Assembly: GCA_036496265.1 (NCBI GenBank)
Contig: DASXLL010000072.1
Location: 1-25,157, forward strand
Direction: 5' to 3'
Length of the DNA stretch: 25,157 nucleotides
Source of the DNA: CAYLLN01 sp036496265
GTDB lineage: Bacteria; Planctomycetota; Planctomycetia; Pirellulales; Pirellulaceae
A program made the position numbers and the translations under genes. Below the pieces are notes generated by a model, which searched no databases, had not been told where the DNA came from, and saw only the letters and a program-made list of their open reading frames with translations. Positions 1 through 8,894 of the stretch are shown here, one piece after another; the stretch's first letter is position 1; every line of letters begins with the position of its first letter.

Positions 1-2373
1 TCGGTGACGTTCCGGGCTTGGGATCAGACGAGTGGCTCCGCCGGGACGACCGTCGATGTTTCGACGAACGGCGGGACGACGGCGTATAGCACGGCCACCG
101 CGACCTCGAATATCACGGTGACCAGCGTCAACGATGCGCCGGTGCTGGCTGGGGCCAATAACTTCACGACGATCAGCGAGGATCAGACTAGTAACACGGG
201 TGACCTGGTTTCGACACTGATTAGTGGTCAGGTGAGCGATGTCGATAGTGGAGCCGTCAACGGCATCGCGATGACGGGTCTGACGAGCGGCACGGGGACG
301 TGGCAGTATTCGACGGACAACGGCAGCACGTGGACGGCCGTCGGGAGCGTGAGCGATAGCTCGGCGCTGCTGTTGCGGTCCAGCGACAAGCTGCGGCTGA
401 TTCCGGATGGCCAGAACGCCACCAGCGGCTCGGTTACGTTCCGGGCTTGGGACCAGACGAGTGGTTCAAACGGGACGACGGTCGATGTTTCGGCCAATGG
501 CGGCACGACGGCTTACAGCACGGCCACGGCGACCAGCAACATCACGGTCACGAGCGTCAACGACGCGCCGGTGCTGGCTGGGGCCAACAACTTCACAACG
601 ATTAGTGAGGATCAGACGGCCAACGGTGGTGACCTGATCTCGACGTTGATCGGCGGTCAGGTGAGCGATGTGGATAGTGGGGCGGTGAATGGCATCGCGG
701 TGACGGGTCTGACGAGCGGCACGGGGACGTGGCAGTATTCGACGGATAATGGCAGCACCTGGACGGCTGTGGGGAGCGTCAGCGACAGCTCGGCGCTCTT
801 ACTCCGCTCCACCGACAAGCTGCGGCTGGTTCCCGATGGCCAGAATGCCACCACGGGCAGCGTCACGTTCCGAGCGTGGGACCAGACGAGTGGTTCCGCC
901 GGGACGAACGTCGATGTCAGCACCAACGGAGGCACGACGGCTTATAGCACGGCCACGGCGACCAGCAACATCACGGTGACCGCCGTCAATGACGCCCCCG
1001 TGGTCACGGCACCGGCTGCGGCCGTGACGGACGAAAATGTCTCGCTCATGCTGTCAGCCGCGAGAGGAAATGCGATTACCTTGAGCGACTGTGACGTTGG
1101 CGGCGGCACCATGACGCTCACATTGAACGTGACGCACGGGACGCTCACGCTCGGCCAGACAACAGGCGTGACGATCACTTCCGGCGCCAATAATTCGGCG
1201 ACAATGTCAGTCAGTGGCACGTTGGCCAATCTCAACGCCGCCCTCGACGGACTGCAGTATCGCCCGACAACGTATTACTACGGCGGCGACGCCCTCAGCA
1301 TCGTTCTCAACGACGGCGGCAACACGGGGACCGGCGGCCCGCTTGCGGGCAGCGGAACGGTTGCGATCACGGTCAATCACGTCAACCAGACGCCCCAGGC
1401 AAACTCCGCCAGCTTCACGTTGAACAACGACGTGCAACTAGTGGCTGCGGCACCCGGCATTTTGGCGAATTGCACCGACATCGACAACGATCCATTGCAG
1501 GCAATTCTCGTCACCAGCCCGGACCACGGCACGCTGGCGATGCAAAGCGATGGTTCATTCGTCTATACGCCGGACGTGAACTTTATCGGAACCGTAACGT
1601 TTACGTACAAAGCATTCGACGGTTCTCTCGCCTCGAGCGTGGCCACTGTTCAGATCGTCGTCCAGGCGCATGCCGGCCCGCTGAATTACACAACAATGCC
1701 GACAGCCACTACCGTTCAGCAAGGACCCGATAACGAGAATGTCAATTCGCAGTCAACGGCCGTTATCAACCTTGCGACGCAGACGGCGTCCGCTACGACA
1801 CCGCCAACCGCGGCGGCGCCGACAGAGCACCATCAGGCCGCCACGCACACAATCCAAGCCCAATTGTCAGGGCCAATCACGAATCTCGTCGATCAGTCTG
1901 CGGCTGGTCCAGCGGTTCTGGTGATCAAAGACCTGAAGGATGAAGCCGCGCTCCATGGCCACTCGCAACTCCTGGTTATGCCGGCGCAGCAGCAATCGGC
2001 AAACGTGCGGACTGAATCGATCGCCGTGCAAATTACGAAATCGCCGGCAGCAACCCCGCTGTCTGCGAAGAGTGCCGAGTCGCGAGGCTCGATAGCCGAC
2101 CGCGGCGTGGATTCAATCGCCGGATCGGACGAGACCACGTTCCACCAATCACCAATCGAAATAGCGGCCAACTTTGAGCACACGGAATACGTCGATGCGA
2201 ACAAGCCGAGCGTATCTGTGGAATTGGCTGTTGGCTACGCGCTCGCCGTGTTTAGCGCGGCCCAGTTGACGACGAAGAGCCTGGCTGCCGTGGGATCCAA
2301 CTTGATTCACTCGCCGGTTTTCCACGCAGCCGGCTTAAACCACCCAGACGAAGCCGAAGACGGCCAGGCCTAG
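1..2373 (+). CDS. Cadherin-like/Ig-like repeat surface protein, C-terminal part (5' end outside window)
   Basis: The reading frame is open from the first base, so the gene starts upstream; 790 residues are visible and end at TAG. Two complete 143-residue repeats occupy nt 121-549 and 550-978, preceded by the tail of another copy. Each opens with VNDAPVLAGANNFTTISEDQ and contains TGTWQYSTDNGSTW and VTFRAWDQTSG. Two more diverged cadherin-like/bacterial Ig-like domains follow (about residues 327-455 and 459-560), the last with the typical DGSFVYTPDVNFIGTVTFTY core. The final 230 residues are Thr/Ala/Gln-rich with no repeat, and a mildly hydrophobic stretch lies near the C-terminus (VELAVGYALAVFSAAQL). 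Such proteins are usually large, secreted or surface-bound, and adhesive or Ca-binding; that role is inferred from the family. No LPXTG or PEP-CTERM sorting motif was seen. It converges on hisS with a 42-base gap. Confidence 0.88.
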   Translation, partial: SVTFRAWDQTSGSAGTTVDVSTNGGTTAYSTATATSNITVTSVNDAPVLAGANNFTTISEDQTSNTGDLVSTLISGQVSDVDSGAVNGIAMTGLTSGTGTWQYSTDNGSTWTAVGSVSDSSALLLRSSDKLRLIPDGQNATSGSVTFRAWDQTSGSNGTTVDVSANGGTTAYSTATATSNITVTSVNDAPVLAGANNFTTISEDQTANGGDLISTLIGGQVSDVDSGAVNGIAVTGLTSGTGTWQYSTDNGSTWTAVGSVSDSSALLLRSTDKLRLVPDGQNATTGSVTFRAWDQTSGSAGTNVDVSTNGGTTAYSTATATSNITVTAVNDAPVVTAPAAAVTDENVSLMLSAARGNAITLSDCDVGGGTMTLTLNVTHGTLTLGQTTGVTITSGANNSATMSVSGTLANLNAALDGLQYRPTTYYYGGDALSIVLNDGGNTGTGGPLAGSGTVAITVNHVNQTPQANSASFTLNNDVQLVAAAPGILANCTDIDNDPLQAILVTSPDHGTLAMQSDGSFVYTPDVNFIGTVTFTYKAFDGSLASSVATVQIVVQAHAGPLNYTTMPTATTVQQGPDNENVNSQSTAVINLATQTASATTPPTAAAPTEHHQAATHTIQAQLSGPITNLVDQSAAGPAVLVIKDLKDEAALHGHSQLLVMPAQQQSANVRTESIAVQITKSPAATPLSAKSAESRGSIADRGVDSIAGSDETTFHQSPIEIAANFEHTEYVDANKPSVSVELAVGYALAVFSAAQLTTKSLAAVGSNLIHSPVFHAAGLNHPDEAEDGQA
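121..978 (+). repeat. Two tandem 429-bp coding repeats
   Basis: Copies at 121-549 and 550-978 are exactly 429 bp each (143 codons). The tail of an earlier copy occupies 1-120. The two proteins differ at about 11 of 143 residues by eye, but the DNA differs at many third codon positions, so this is not a fresh duplication. Confidence 0.9.
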
Positions 2374-2415
2374 CTGGCGAACGGAATTACGGACGAAACG
2401 CGAATAGGTGCGGCA

Positions 2416-3762
2416 TCAGGCAGCCAAAATTCGCTGAACGGCTGCGACGACTTCTACCGGCGGATTCAGCGGCGCGTCGTGCGAAGCGCCGCTGGCTAAA
2501 TCCTTGATCTGGCAGGTGTTTCCGTCGAATTCGCGTTGGCCGGCGATGATGGCGACGCGAAAGCCGCGACGATCGGCGTAGGCGAGTTGCTGGCCCAGTT
2601 TCTTGGGGTCAGAAAATACTTCTACACCGATGCCGGCGTCTCGAAGATGAGCCGCGAGGGTCAAATAGTCGCCGAGACGGTCTTTATCGAAATACGGAAT
2701 GAAGACGGGCGCCGGCGTGCGCACTTTGTCGATCATCTTAAGTTCTTCGAGTGCCGCCAGCAGCCGGTCGAGGCCCAGCGACGCGCCGATGCCGGGCAAT
2801 TCCTGCTTGGTGAACAAGCCGGCCAGGTTGTCGTAGCGTCCGCCCGAGCAGATTGAGCCAATGGCCGGCAAATCGTTCAAAAACGTCTCAAAGATCGCGC
2901 CCGTGTAATAGTCGAGACCGCGGGCAATGGAAACATCGAGTTGCAATGCGCCCTTGGGAATGCCGCCGGCTTTCGCGCCCGCGAGAATCTGCCGGAGCCG
3001 TTCGATGCCTTCCGCGCCTTGCTCATTTCCGGCGACGAGATCGGACAGACTGGAGAGCACGTCGTCGTTGGCTCCGCTTAACTCGGCCAGTTTTAAAACT
3101 TGCGCTGCCTGGTCAGCAGTGGCACCGGCGGCAGTGACCATCTCATCAGCGACTTTGTCAGCGCCGATTTTTCCCAGCTTGTCGAGAGCGCGCAGAATCG
3201 CCGTGCTCTTGCCGGACAGACCGAGCTTTGCCAACAAGCCGCTCAGTACCGCGCGATTATTGACGCGAATCGTGAACGGCAGGTCGCGGCCAAAAGCGCC
3301 GCCGATTTTTCGCAGCAGCTCGTAGATGACGAGAGCCGTTTCGATATCTGCGGCGACTGACCGCGTGCCGATCGTGTCGAAATCGCACTGCATGAACTCG
3401 CGATAACGGCCACGCTGCGTGTTTTCGCCGCGCCAGACAGCGCCAATGTGATAGCGCTTGAACGGCAGACCGAGCTCATTGGCGTGTTGGGCTGCGAACC
3501 GAGCCAGTGGCACCGTCAGATCGAAGCGCATTCCCACGCGGCGTCCGCCGTGGTCCTCAAACGCATACATCTGACGATCCGTTTCGTCGCTCCCCTTGCC
3601 GGAGAGAATCTCGAAATATTCGAGGGCCGGCGTATCGATGGGACTGTAGCCGAACGAGCGATAAACGGCTTGGGCCGTCGAGATAAGCCGCTCGCGCGGA
3701 ATCATGGTTTCGGGCAAATAGTCTCGAAAACCTTTCAGCGTTCGCGGCTCAATCAGGCTCAT
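2416..3762 (-). CDS. hisS: Histidyl-tRNA synthetase
   Basis: A 448-residue class II aminoacyl-tRNA synthetase that charges tRNA-His with histidine in the cytoplasm. Class II motif 2 is at residues 101-129 (FKRYHIGAVWRGE...REFMQCDFD). The histidine-binding signature ARGLDYYTG is at 280-288, SGGRYDNL at 306-313, and motif 3 (GIGASLGLDRLL) at 324-335. The C-terminal 100 residues form the anticodon-binding domain (PVFIPYF... to the end). Length is normal for the family, slightly longer than the E. coli enzyme. The ATG start is natural because the N-terminus (PRTLKGFRDYLP) matches the family; the Shine-Dalgarno is weak. It is transcribed alone, divergent from the HYExAFE gene and convergent with the cadherin-like gene. 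Confidence 0.97.
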   Translation of the reverse strand: MSLIEPRTLKGFRDYLPETMIPRERLISTAQAVYRSFGYSPIDTPALEYFEILSGKGSDETDRQMYAFEDHGGRRVGMRFDLTVPLARFAAQHANELGLPFKRYHIGAVWRGENTQRGRYREFMQCDFDTIGTRSVAADIETALVIYELLRKIGGAFGRDLPFTIRVNNRAVLSGLLAKLGLSGKSTAILRALDKLGKIGADKVADEMVTAAGATADQAAQVLKLAELSGANDDVLSSLSDLVAGNEQGAEGIERLRQILAGAKAGGIPKGALQLDVSIARGLDYYTGAIFETFLNDLPAIGSICSGGRYDNLAGLFTKQELPGIGASLGLDRLLAALEELKMIDKVRTPAPVFIPYFDKDRLGDYLTLAAHLRDAGIGVEVFSDPKKLGQQLAYADRRGFRVAIIAGQREFDGNTCQIKDLASGASHDAPLNPPVEVVAAVQRILAA

Positions 3763-3900
3763 GACTCACCAGCTACGTGACAAAAGCTCGATTCTAGCAA
3801 GTTGCGCCCGTTTCGGTGAGCGAGAATGACGGGACTGGAATTGCACCAGGGACACGGATTCGGTTCAATAAGTTCAGAGGCACGAAGCGGATTAGAACCC

Positions 3901-4488
3901 ATGGCCAAGCGCGATAATCATTACGAGGCGGCATTTGAGGCGTGGTTGCGGCTGCTGCGCGTGCCGTATGTGGCCGTGGATGAAGCGCATCGCTCGGCGG
4001 CGCCGCTGCCGTCGCGCGGGGCGCGGACGATCAAGAGCTTGGATTTCATCGTTTCGCCACCGCATTGCAAGAGGAAAGAGCCGCGGTCGGGTTCGTGGCT
4101 GGTGGATATCAAGGGACGGCAGTTTCCGACAGCCGGGAGACAGTATTGGCGGAACTGGTCCACGGCGGACGAGTTGGAGAGCCTGGCCAGTTGGGAGACG
4201 CTGTTCGACAATCGTTCGACGGGATTATTGGTGTTTGCTTACAATGTGATTGGCAATCGGGGGCCGCTGCCGGCGGAGGAGTTGTTTGTCTTCCGTGAGC
4301 GATTGTATGGATTTGTGGCGATCCGGCTCGATCACTACGCCAGCTTCGCTAAGCCATTGTCGGCTCGCTGGGGAACGGTGAGCATGCCGACGGCTCAATT
4401 TCGGGCGCTGGCGCGGTCGGCGCGCGAGTTTTTCGGCGCTAGCTTGCCGCAGAGGGTTGGCCTGCCGCAAGGCGCGGGCGCGGCGTAA
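3901..4488 (+). CDS. HYExAFE family protein, possible PD-(D/E)XK nuclease fold
   Basis: 195 residues from the ATG at 3901. An in-frame ATG at 3826 would add 25 residues that look non-coding, so the later start, which puts NHYEAAFEAWL at the N-terminus, is preferred. The motif HYEAAFE at residues 7-13 identifies the HYExAFE family, which I know as a small planctomycete group of undefined function. The sequence also shows a helix with E9/E13, then SLDFIVS (D48) and a strand ending VDIKGRQFP (D69, K71). This order (E, D, then DxK) resembles the core of PD-(D/E)XK nucleases; that reading is an inference. A Trp-rich segment (YWRNWST, 82-88) follows. No obvious partner gene lies next to it, and the spacer to the next gene is 366 bases. 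Confidence 0.8.
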   Translation: MAKRDNHYEAAFEAWLRLLRVPYVAVDEAHRSAAPLPSRGARTIKSLDFIVSPPHCKRKEPRSGSWLVDIKGRQFPTAGRQYWRNWSTADELESLASWETLFDNRSTGLLVFAYNVIGNRGPLPAEELFVFRERLYGFVAIRLDHYASFAKPLSARWGTVSMPTAQFRALARSAREFFGASLPQRVGLPQGAGAA

Positions 4489-4854
4489 GCGAACGAGAGT
4501 CGTGATAGCGTGGCTTTTGGCTTCATTTTGGGTGCTATCGATTCCGAAGAGAATAACAGTCGCCTTGAAGGGTCCGATTGCGACGTCTAGGATTCAAGAG
4601 TGACTCGCGGCTGCTCCGGCTGCGTGCGAACGGAAATATCCATGCTCTCCCGCTGCTACCATTTCGGCTGTTCTCGGTGCTGCTGTTGTTTGGGCCGCTG
4701 TACGTTGTGCTGCAGTACGCCATGCTCCTGTACCGTGACGCGCTAAGCGCGTCACTGCGGATTCGTTACTGGGTAGCGTCTTTGTACTTTTCTGACTGAC
4801 ACCGGCGCTCGCATCGCGCCGCTGCATTGCTGAAAGCATTGGGGAGAATGATCC
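4489..4854. other. 366-base intergenic region before the serine acetyltransferase gene
   Basis: It separates the HYExAFE gene from cysE, both on the plus strand. It contains one strong hairpin (4735-4755) and the ribosome binding site of cysE. A 73-codon frame with a hydrophobic middle (4578-4799, TTG start) is present but has no ribosome binding site and is not called. The promoter of cysE probably lies here, but I could not pick out clear -35/-10 boxes. Confidence 0.5.
4735..4755 (+). promoter_or_regulatory. Perfect 9-bp hairpin upstream of cysE
   Basis: The arms GTGACGCGC and GCGCGTCAC pair perfectly around a TAA loop, 100 bases before the cysE start. No T-run follows immediately, so it is not a typical intrinsic terminator. 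It could be a dyad operator or an mRNA structure. Confidence 0.5.
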
Positions 4855-5823
4855 ATGGCGTCTGACGTACGGCTCAAAGAACAGCTTCCTCGCCTGACTG
4901 AGCGGATTGTCGCCGGCTATCAGAACGCGGATTCGATCCATTACCTCGGCCACTGCCCGCTGCCCAACTATCAGGAGATCGTGGGCTGCGTTGAGGATCT
5001 CAAGGAGATCCTGTATCCCGGCTATCGCCGCCGCGAGGGACTGCACATCGGCAACGTGACGTATCACGTCGGCGATTTGATCGACGGTTTGCACGACAAG
5101 CTCACGCGGCAGATCGCCCGTGCCTTGCAGCACGAAGACCGCGTCGTGACGAAGGTCAACGCCTGCGAGAACCAGGAAGATTACGAAGCCAAGGGACAGG
5201 CGATGGCGATTGCGTTCCTGGAGCGAATCCCGCACTTGCGCGAGATGCTCGCGACGGACGCTAAGGCCGCTTACGACGGCGATCCGGCGTGCAAGAGCAT
5301 CGACGAGGTCGTGTTTTGCTATCCGGGCTTTGAGGCCATCACAGTCCATCGCATTTCGCACGAGTTGCGGCGATTGGGCATTCCGTTCATCCCCCGCATG
5401 ATGAGCGAATGGGCCCACAAAGTGACCGGGATCGATATTCATCCGGGCGCGACAATCGGGAACCACTTTTTCATCGATCACGGCACGGGCGTGGTAATCG
5501 GCGAGACGTGCGACATCGGCCACCACGTGAAGATTTATCAAGGCGTTACGCTCGGCGCGCTGAGTTTTGCCACCGATGGCGACGGCAATCTGGTTCGCGG
5601 CCACAAGCGACACCCGACAATCGAAGATCGCGTGGTCATCTATGCCAGCGCGACGATTCTGGGCGGCAAGACGGTCGTTGGCCACGATTCGGTGATCGGT
5701 TCCAGCGTCTGGCTGACGCATACGGTCGAGCCGCACACGACGGTGACCATGGAGAAGCCGCGGCTGAGAATCCGCGCGGAAGTGCCGGATGAGCTGAAGC
5801 CGGAACTGAATTATTCGATCTGA
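4855..5823 (+). CDS. cysE: Serine O-acetyltransferase
   Basis: 322 residues. It makes O-acetylserine from serine and acetyl-CoA, the first step of cysteine synthesis. The N-terminal helical half (1-190) is the SATase-type domain. The C-terminal half is a hexapeptide left-handed beta-helix: GIDIHPGATIG (191-202), FIDHGTGVVIGE (206-217) and a string of I/V-G-x-x turns through 285. D194 and H209 occupy the positions of the catalytic Asp and His of the E. coli enzyme. The protein ends in isoleucine (ELNYSI); in E. coli a C-terminal Ile inserts into cysteine synthase, so a similar complex is possible. The ATG is preceded by GGGGAG eight bases away. The last 13 bases overlap the 3' end of the convergent YfhO gene. 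Confidence 0.93.
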   Translation: MASDVRLKEQLPRLTERIVAGYQNADSIHYLGHCPLPNYQEIVGCVEDLKEILYPGYRRREGLHIGNVTYHVGDLIDGLHDKLTRQIARALQHEDRVVTKVNACENQEDYEAKGQAMAIAFLERIPHLREMLATDAKAAYDGDPACKSIDEVVFCYPGFEAITVHRISHELRRLGIPFIPRMMSEWAHKVTGIDIHPGATIGNHFFIDHGTGVVIGETCDIGHHVKIYQGVTLGALSFATDGDGNLVRGHKRHPTIEDRVVIYASATILGGKTVVGHDSVIGSSVWLTHTVEPHTTVTMEKPRLRIRAEVPDELKPELNYSI

Positions 5824-8582
5824 ATCGTAGGTTTCTGCCGGCGTACAAGGCGGCTCGCGCCGAAGATGGCGAGCGCAAGCCAGCTGATTGAGCTGATGAT
5901 TGCGCCGCCGTAAAAGCTCCGCGGCTGATAGCGGAATTCAATCGTTTGCTGGCCGGCGGAAAGCCAGACGCCGCGGAGGACGCGGTTGGTGCGATAGATT
6001 GACGTTGGGATAGACTTGCCATCGGTTGTGACCGTGGCGGTCCAACCGGGATAGAAGGCGTCGGCAAGGACGAGCAGGCTCGGTTGTTTGGGATTGGCTG
6101 CGATAACGACGCGCTGGGGGCTGTCGTGGACGATTTGGCAGATTTCCCTGTCAGATTGATGATTGTTCGACGCCCATTCCTTTTGAGGATCGTCGGTTTC
6201 GACAACGGCTGAGTGGCTAAAGTCGCGAGTCTTTCCCTCCGGAAATAGAACGTTCCGCGCGCGTTCTTGGATCGCTGGCATCCGCAACGGCCGTTTGAGC
6301 TCCGGCAACGTTTCTACGTTCGGCACGAGCCAGCAGCGGGGCAGCGTGCGGTTCATTTGCCAGAGTGCGGCTGATTCGGGCCAATTGGAATTCGCATGCT
6401 CAACGCGAGACGCAAATTCGACTTGATGGCTTTCCGGCAGGATCAAGAATTCTGTCGCCAACAGGCGGAGAGCCGTTGGCTGGGGCGTGAGGGATTTGTC
6501 TCGCTGCCGCGGGCCATGTTGCTTGGCGACGTAAAACAGAGCCTGGTAATCGGCTGAGGCAATGGAGCCATGCGTTTCGACGAGCGAAATGCCGTCCAAG
6601 AGGGGGTACTTTGGTAACAGCGTCTGGCGTTCCCATTGCGTCAGCTCGGTTAGCCGATTGTTGGATTTCGCGAGTCGAAAGCTGGGCGGCCGCCAGGTGG
6701 CCAGGTTGCCCCTGAATACTCGTGTTGGACTCGTGTCACTTGTCGATGACGCGTGTTCTTTGCGGATATGCGAAGTTAGCGACGAGAGAGTTCGAGGGAC
6801 GTTTGGCGCGATGGAAACGATGGTCCAAGCGTTCGCGGCCCAGATATCGGCGGCCGTCAAAAGCACCACAATCCACTTCCATTGACCGACCCGATTCGGG
6901 TACCGGGCGAAGCAGCGAACCGCCATCCATAGAACGAACCCGATCACGGCCGTATGCAGCAACGCGAACCGGATGTCGTGTCGCGTGGCCGTGGCATCGA
7001 ATGGGCCCAGTGTCGAGTCGCTGGTGGTTACATCGGCAAAATAGCGATTGCCGGCAAACCAAACGGCAACCGCAGCGAGGCCGCTGACCCCGGCAAGGAA
7101 AGCCAGACTGGAAACGAGCCAGTTTTCGCGCCGTGAGAAGGCGTGATCGAACCTCTTGGCGGCGAGCAGGCAAATGGCCAGGGTAGCGAGCGGCAAGAGT
7201 TTGGCCGGATAGCGAAAATACACATAGCCGGGGAGAAATGTCGTCAGTAGCCAATAGAGGCCGCCGACGGGATTGCCGATGGAGTCGGTCCACTTTGAGT
7301 GCGTTCCAATTGCTCCAGTAAGCTCGTGCAGTAGCCAGCCGACGCCGTAATAGCCGAGACTCCCGATGATTGCGAGGGCGAAGAGCCACTTGAGCCACGT
7401 TTCGCGATGGTTTTGGGAAGCGCCGCAGAGTGAGCCAATGGCCAGCAACGCCGGCAGAAGGCCCAAATACAGTGTTGGCGTCCAGACGCGGCCTTCGCCG
7501 GGGAGCAGGGAGAACCAGCGGCGATTCGTGGGGAACAGCCGGCCGCCGATGTTGGGCCAGATGAATTCGGCCAGCCGCCAGGGACCGACGCTGAATTCGT
7601 AGGTGGCTTCGTGATGCGTGTAGGTTTCGGGTTCGCCAAGCAGACCGTGGAAGATTGACTGCGAGCGGGTTTCGCTGGGCCGTTCGTCGTCGCTTGAACT
7701 TTGCCAAGCAACAGCGACCGCTTCATAGATATTGCGAGGGCGACTAAACGCAGCGCGGTCGCTGCGCGAGGTTGCTTCCATGCTGGGCAGAATCTGCGCG
7801 GCCGAAAGGCAAAACGCGACCGACGCGGTCAGGGCGCAGAGGCCCAAGCGCTGGAGCCAAAAACCTCGCTGCGGCGGTGCGGTGCTGCTTTTTTTTCGCC
7901 AGCCGAGAACTGCCGCGTAAAGTCCACACGCCAGTAAGCTGTGATAGGCGGCCTGCGGATCGCCGCCGAGAACCATGAGAGCCAGCACGACTCCCAAGCT
8001 AATCGCGGCGGTCCAATTGGTGCGGCGGAGCATGCGATCAGCACACAGCAAGGCCAGCGGCAGCCAGGCGGCGCCGACGAGGAAGACGATGTTGCAGTAT
8101 TGAAACACGACCGCGCCGCCGCAGGAGTAGCCGATCGCTGCAAGAGCCGCGGCGGCAGGACTGGCGCGCCAGGCGCGGGCCGCAGCGTAGCAATTGGCGG
8201 CCGCCAAGACGACGTGCGATGCGATGTATAGATTGAAGCAAGTGTCATAGCTGAGGGGCAGCGCGAAGAGGAGCTTGCCGGGATAGAGAACGCTGGAAGT
8301 GGCGTCGGCCAGCACGGGCGAACCGCAGTTTTCATAGGGATTCCACAGCGGCACGCGGCCGGCGGACCATTCGCGGCAGCACCACTCGAAGAGCGGATAA
8401 TAGAAATGGGCTGAGTCACGGAAGAGGAGCGGGCGGCCGTTAACGACGGCGGGGCCAAAGAACGCGCTGATCGTTGCCAGAATGGTAAGCCATGCCAGGA
8501 GCGATTGGCGGTTCACGATAACAGCTCGCGCGCGGGTAGACTCACGGCAATGGCCTGGTGAAAGGGCCGCCACGCGCACCAT
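5811..8582 (-). CDS. YfhO family membrane protein (GT-C-like)
   Basis: 923 residues with about a dozen hydrophobic segments, starting at roughly residues 28-47. The first outer loop has the family pattern: D56 in FRDSAHFYYP, then PLWNPYENCGSP (78-89) and LYPGK (99-103). This resembles the acidic first loop of GT-C glycosyltransferases. The C-terminal 120 residues form the typical soluble YfhO tail (DAFYPGW, YRTNRVLRGVWL, FRYQPRSFYGGA) followed by a last membrane helix. YfhO proteins are linked to sugar modification of envelope polymers in Gram-positives; the substrate here is unknown. The ATG at 8582 lies 12 bases after the stop of the 95-residue gene, which suggests co-transcription, but an in-frame GTG about 22 codons later would also fit the first membrane helix. 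Confidence 0.87.
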   Translation of the reverse strand: MVRVAALSPGHCRESTRARAVIVNRQSLLAWLTILATISAFFGPAVVNGRPLLFRDSAHFYYPLFEWCCREWSAGRVPLWNPYENCGSPVLADATSSVLYPGKLLFALPLSYDTCFNLYIASHVVLAAANCYAAARAWRASPAAAALAAIGYSCGGAVVFQYCNIVFLVGAAWLPLALLCADRMLRRTNWTAAISLGVVLALMVLGGDPQAAYHSLLACGLYAAVLGWRKKSSTAPPQRGFWLQRLGLCALTASVAFCLSAAQILPSMEATSRSDRAAFSRPRNIYEAVAVAWQSSSDDERPSETRSQSIFHGLLGEPETYTHHEATYEFSVGPWRLAEFIWPNIGGRLFPTNRRWFSLLPGEGRVWTPTLYLGLLPALLAIGSLCGASQNHRETWLKWLFALAIIGSLGYYGVGWLLHELTGAIGTHSKWTDSIGNPVGGLYWLLTTFLPGYVYFRYPAKLLPLATLAICLLAAKRFDHAFSRRENWLVSSLAFLAGVSGLAAVAVWFAGNRYFADVTTSDSTLGPFDATATRHDIRFALLHTAVIGFVLWMAVRCFARYPNRVGQWKWIVVLLTAADIWAANAWTIVSIAPNVPRTLSSLTSHIRKEHASSTSDTSPTRVFRGNLATWRPPSFRLAKSNNRLTELTQWERQTLLPKYPLLDGISLVETHGSIASADYQALFYVAKQHGPRQRDKSLTPQPTALRLLATEFLILPESHQVEFASRVEHANSNWPESAALWQMNRTLPRCWLVPNVETLPELKRPLRMPAIQERARNVLFPEGKTRDFSHSAVVETDDPQKEWASNNHQSDREICQIVHDSPQRVVIAANPKQPSLLVLADAFYPGWTATVTTDGKSIPTSIYRTNRVLRGVWLSAGQQTIEFRYQPRSFYGGAIISSISWLALAIFGASRLVRRQKPTIQIE

Positions 8583-8594
8583 TTTACGCTGGGA

Positions 8595-8882
8595 TCAGGC
8601 GGAAACGTCGCTCAAAGCGGCAAATTCCTGCTCCAAGTCGCTCATCAGCCGCTCCAAATCGGCAGCGATGCGTGAGCCAGTAGCCGCCCGCGTGGTTAGG
8701 CGTCGGGGCGGAAATCTCGGCGATACTCGCGACAAACAGGCGGCATCAGCCAGCAGCGACCGCTGGGCAAAACCGGCGAGGAGGCCGCCGATCGTGGAAT
8801 CGTCATCTTCGCCGCCGGCGATTTCCAGGACGGGCGCTTCGATGCGAATGATTCCAATCAGTCGGTGCGACGGCAGCAGCAT
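8595..8882 (-). CDS. Hypothetical protein, 95 residues
   Basis: I do not recognise this family. The N-terminus is beta-like (RLIGIIRIEAPVLEIAGGEDDDS), the middle is Arg/Ala-rich and the C-terminus looks helical and acidic (RIAADLERLMSDLEQEFAAL). There is no signal peptide or membrane segment. The ATG lies 12 bases after the stop of the FHA gene, with a GAGG sequence (8890-8893) seven bases before it. The stop is 12 bases before the YfhO start. The tight spacing on both sides supports a real gene translated from the same mRNA as the FHA protein. Confidence 0.6.
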   Translation of the reverse strand: MLLPSHRLIGIIRIEAPVLEIAGGEDDDSTIGGLLAGFAQRSLLADAACLSRVSPRFPPRRLTTRAATGSRIAADLERLMSDLEQEFAALSDVSA

Positions 8883-8894
8883 CGGTTGGCCTCG

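Noticed and set aside
4578..4799. 73-codon frame with a hydrophobic middle, upstream of cysE
   Set aside because: TTG start without a ribosome binding site, and the strong hairpin lies inside it. It cannot be separated from chance.
4594..5736. 380-codon frame antisense to the serine acetyltransferase gene
   Set aside because: It mirrors the codon bias of cysE, has an implausible composition and no ribosome binding site, while the sense strand matches a known family throughout.
6736..7707. 323-codon minus-strand frame inside the YfhO gene
   Set aside because: Arg-rich shadow of the real reading frame, which shows membrane helices and family motifs.
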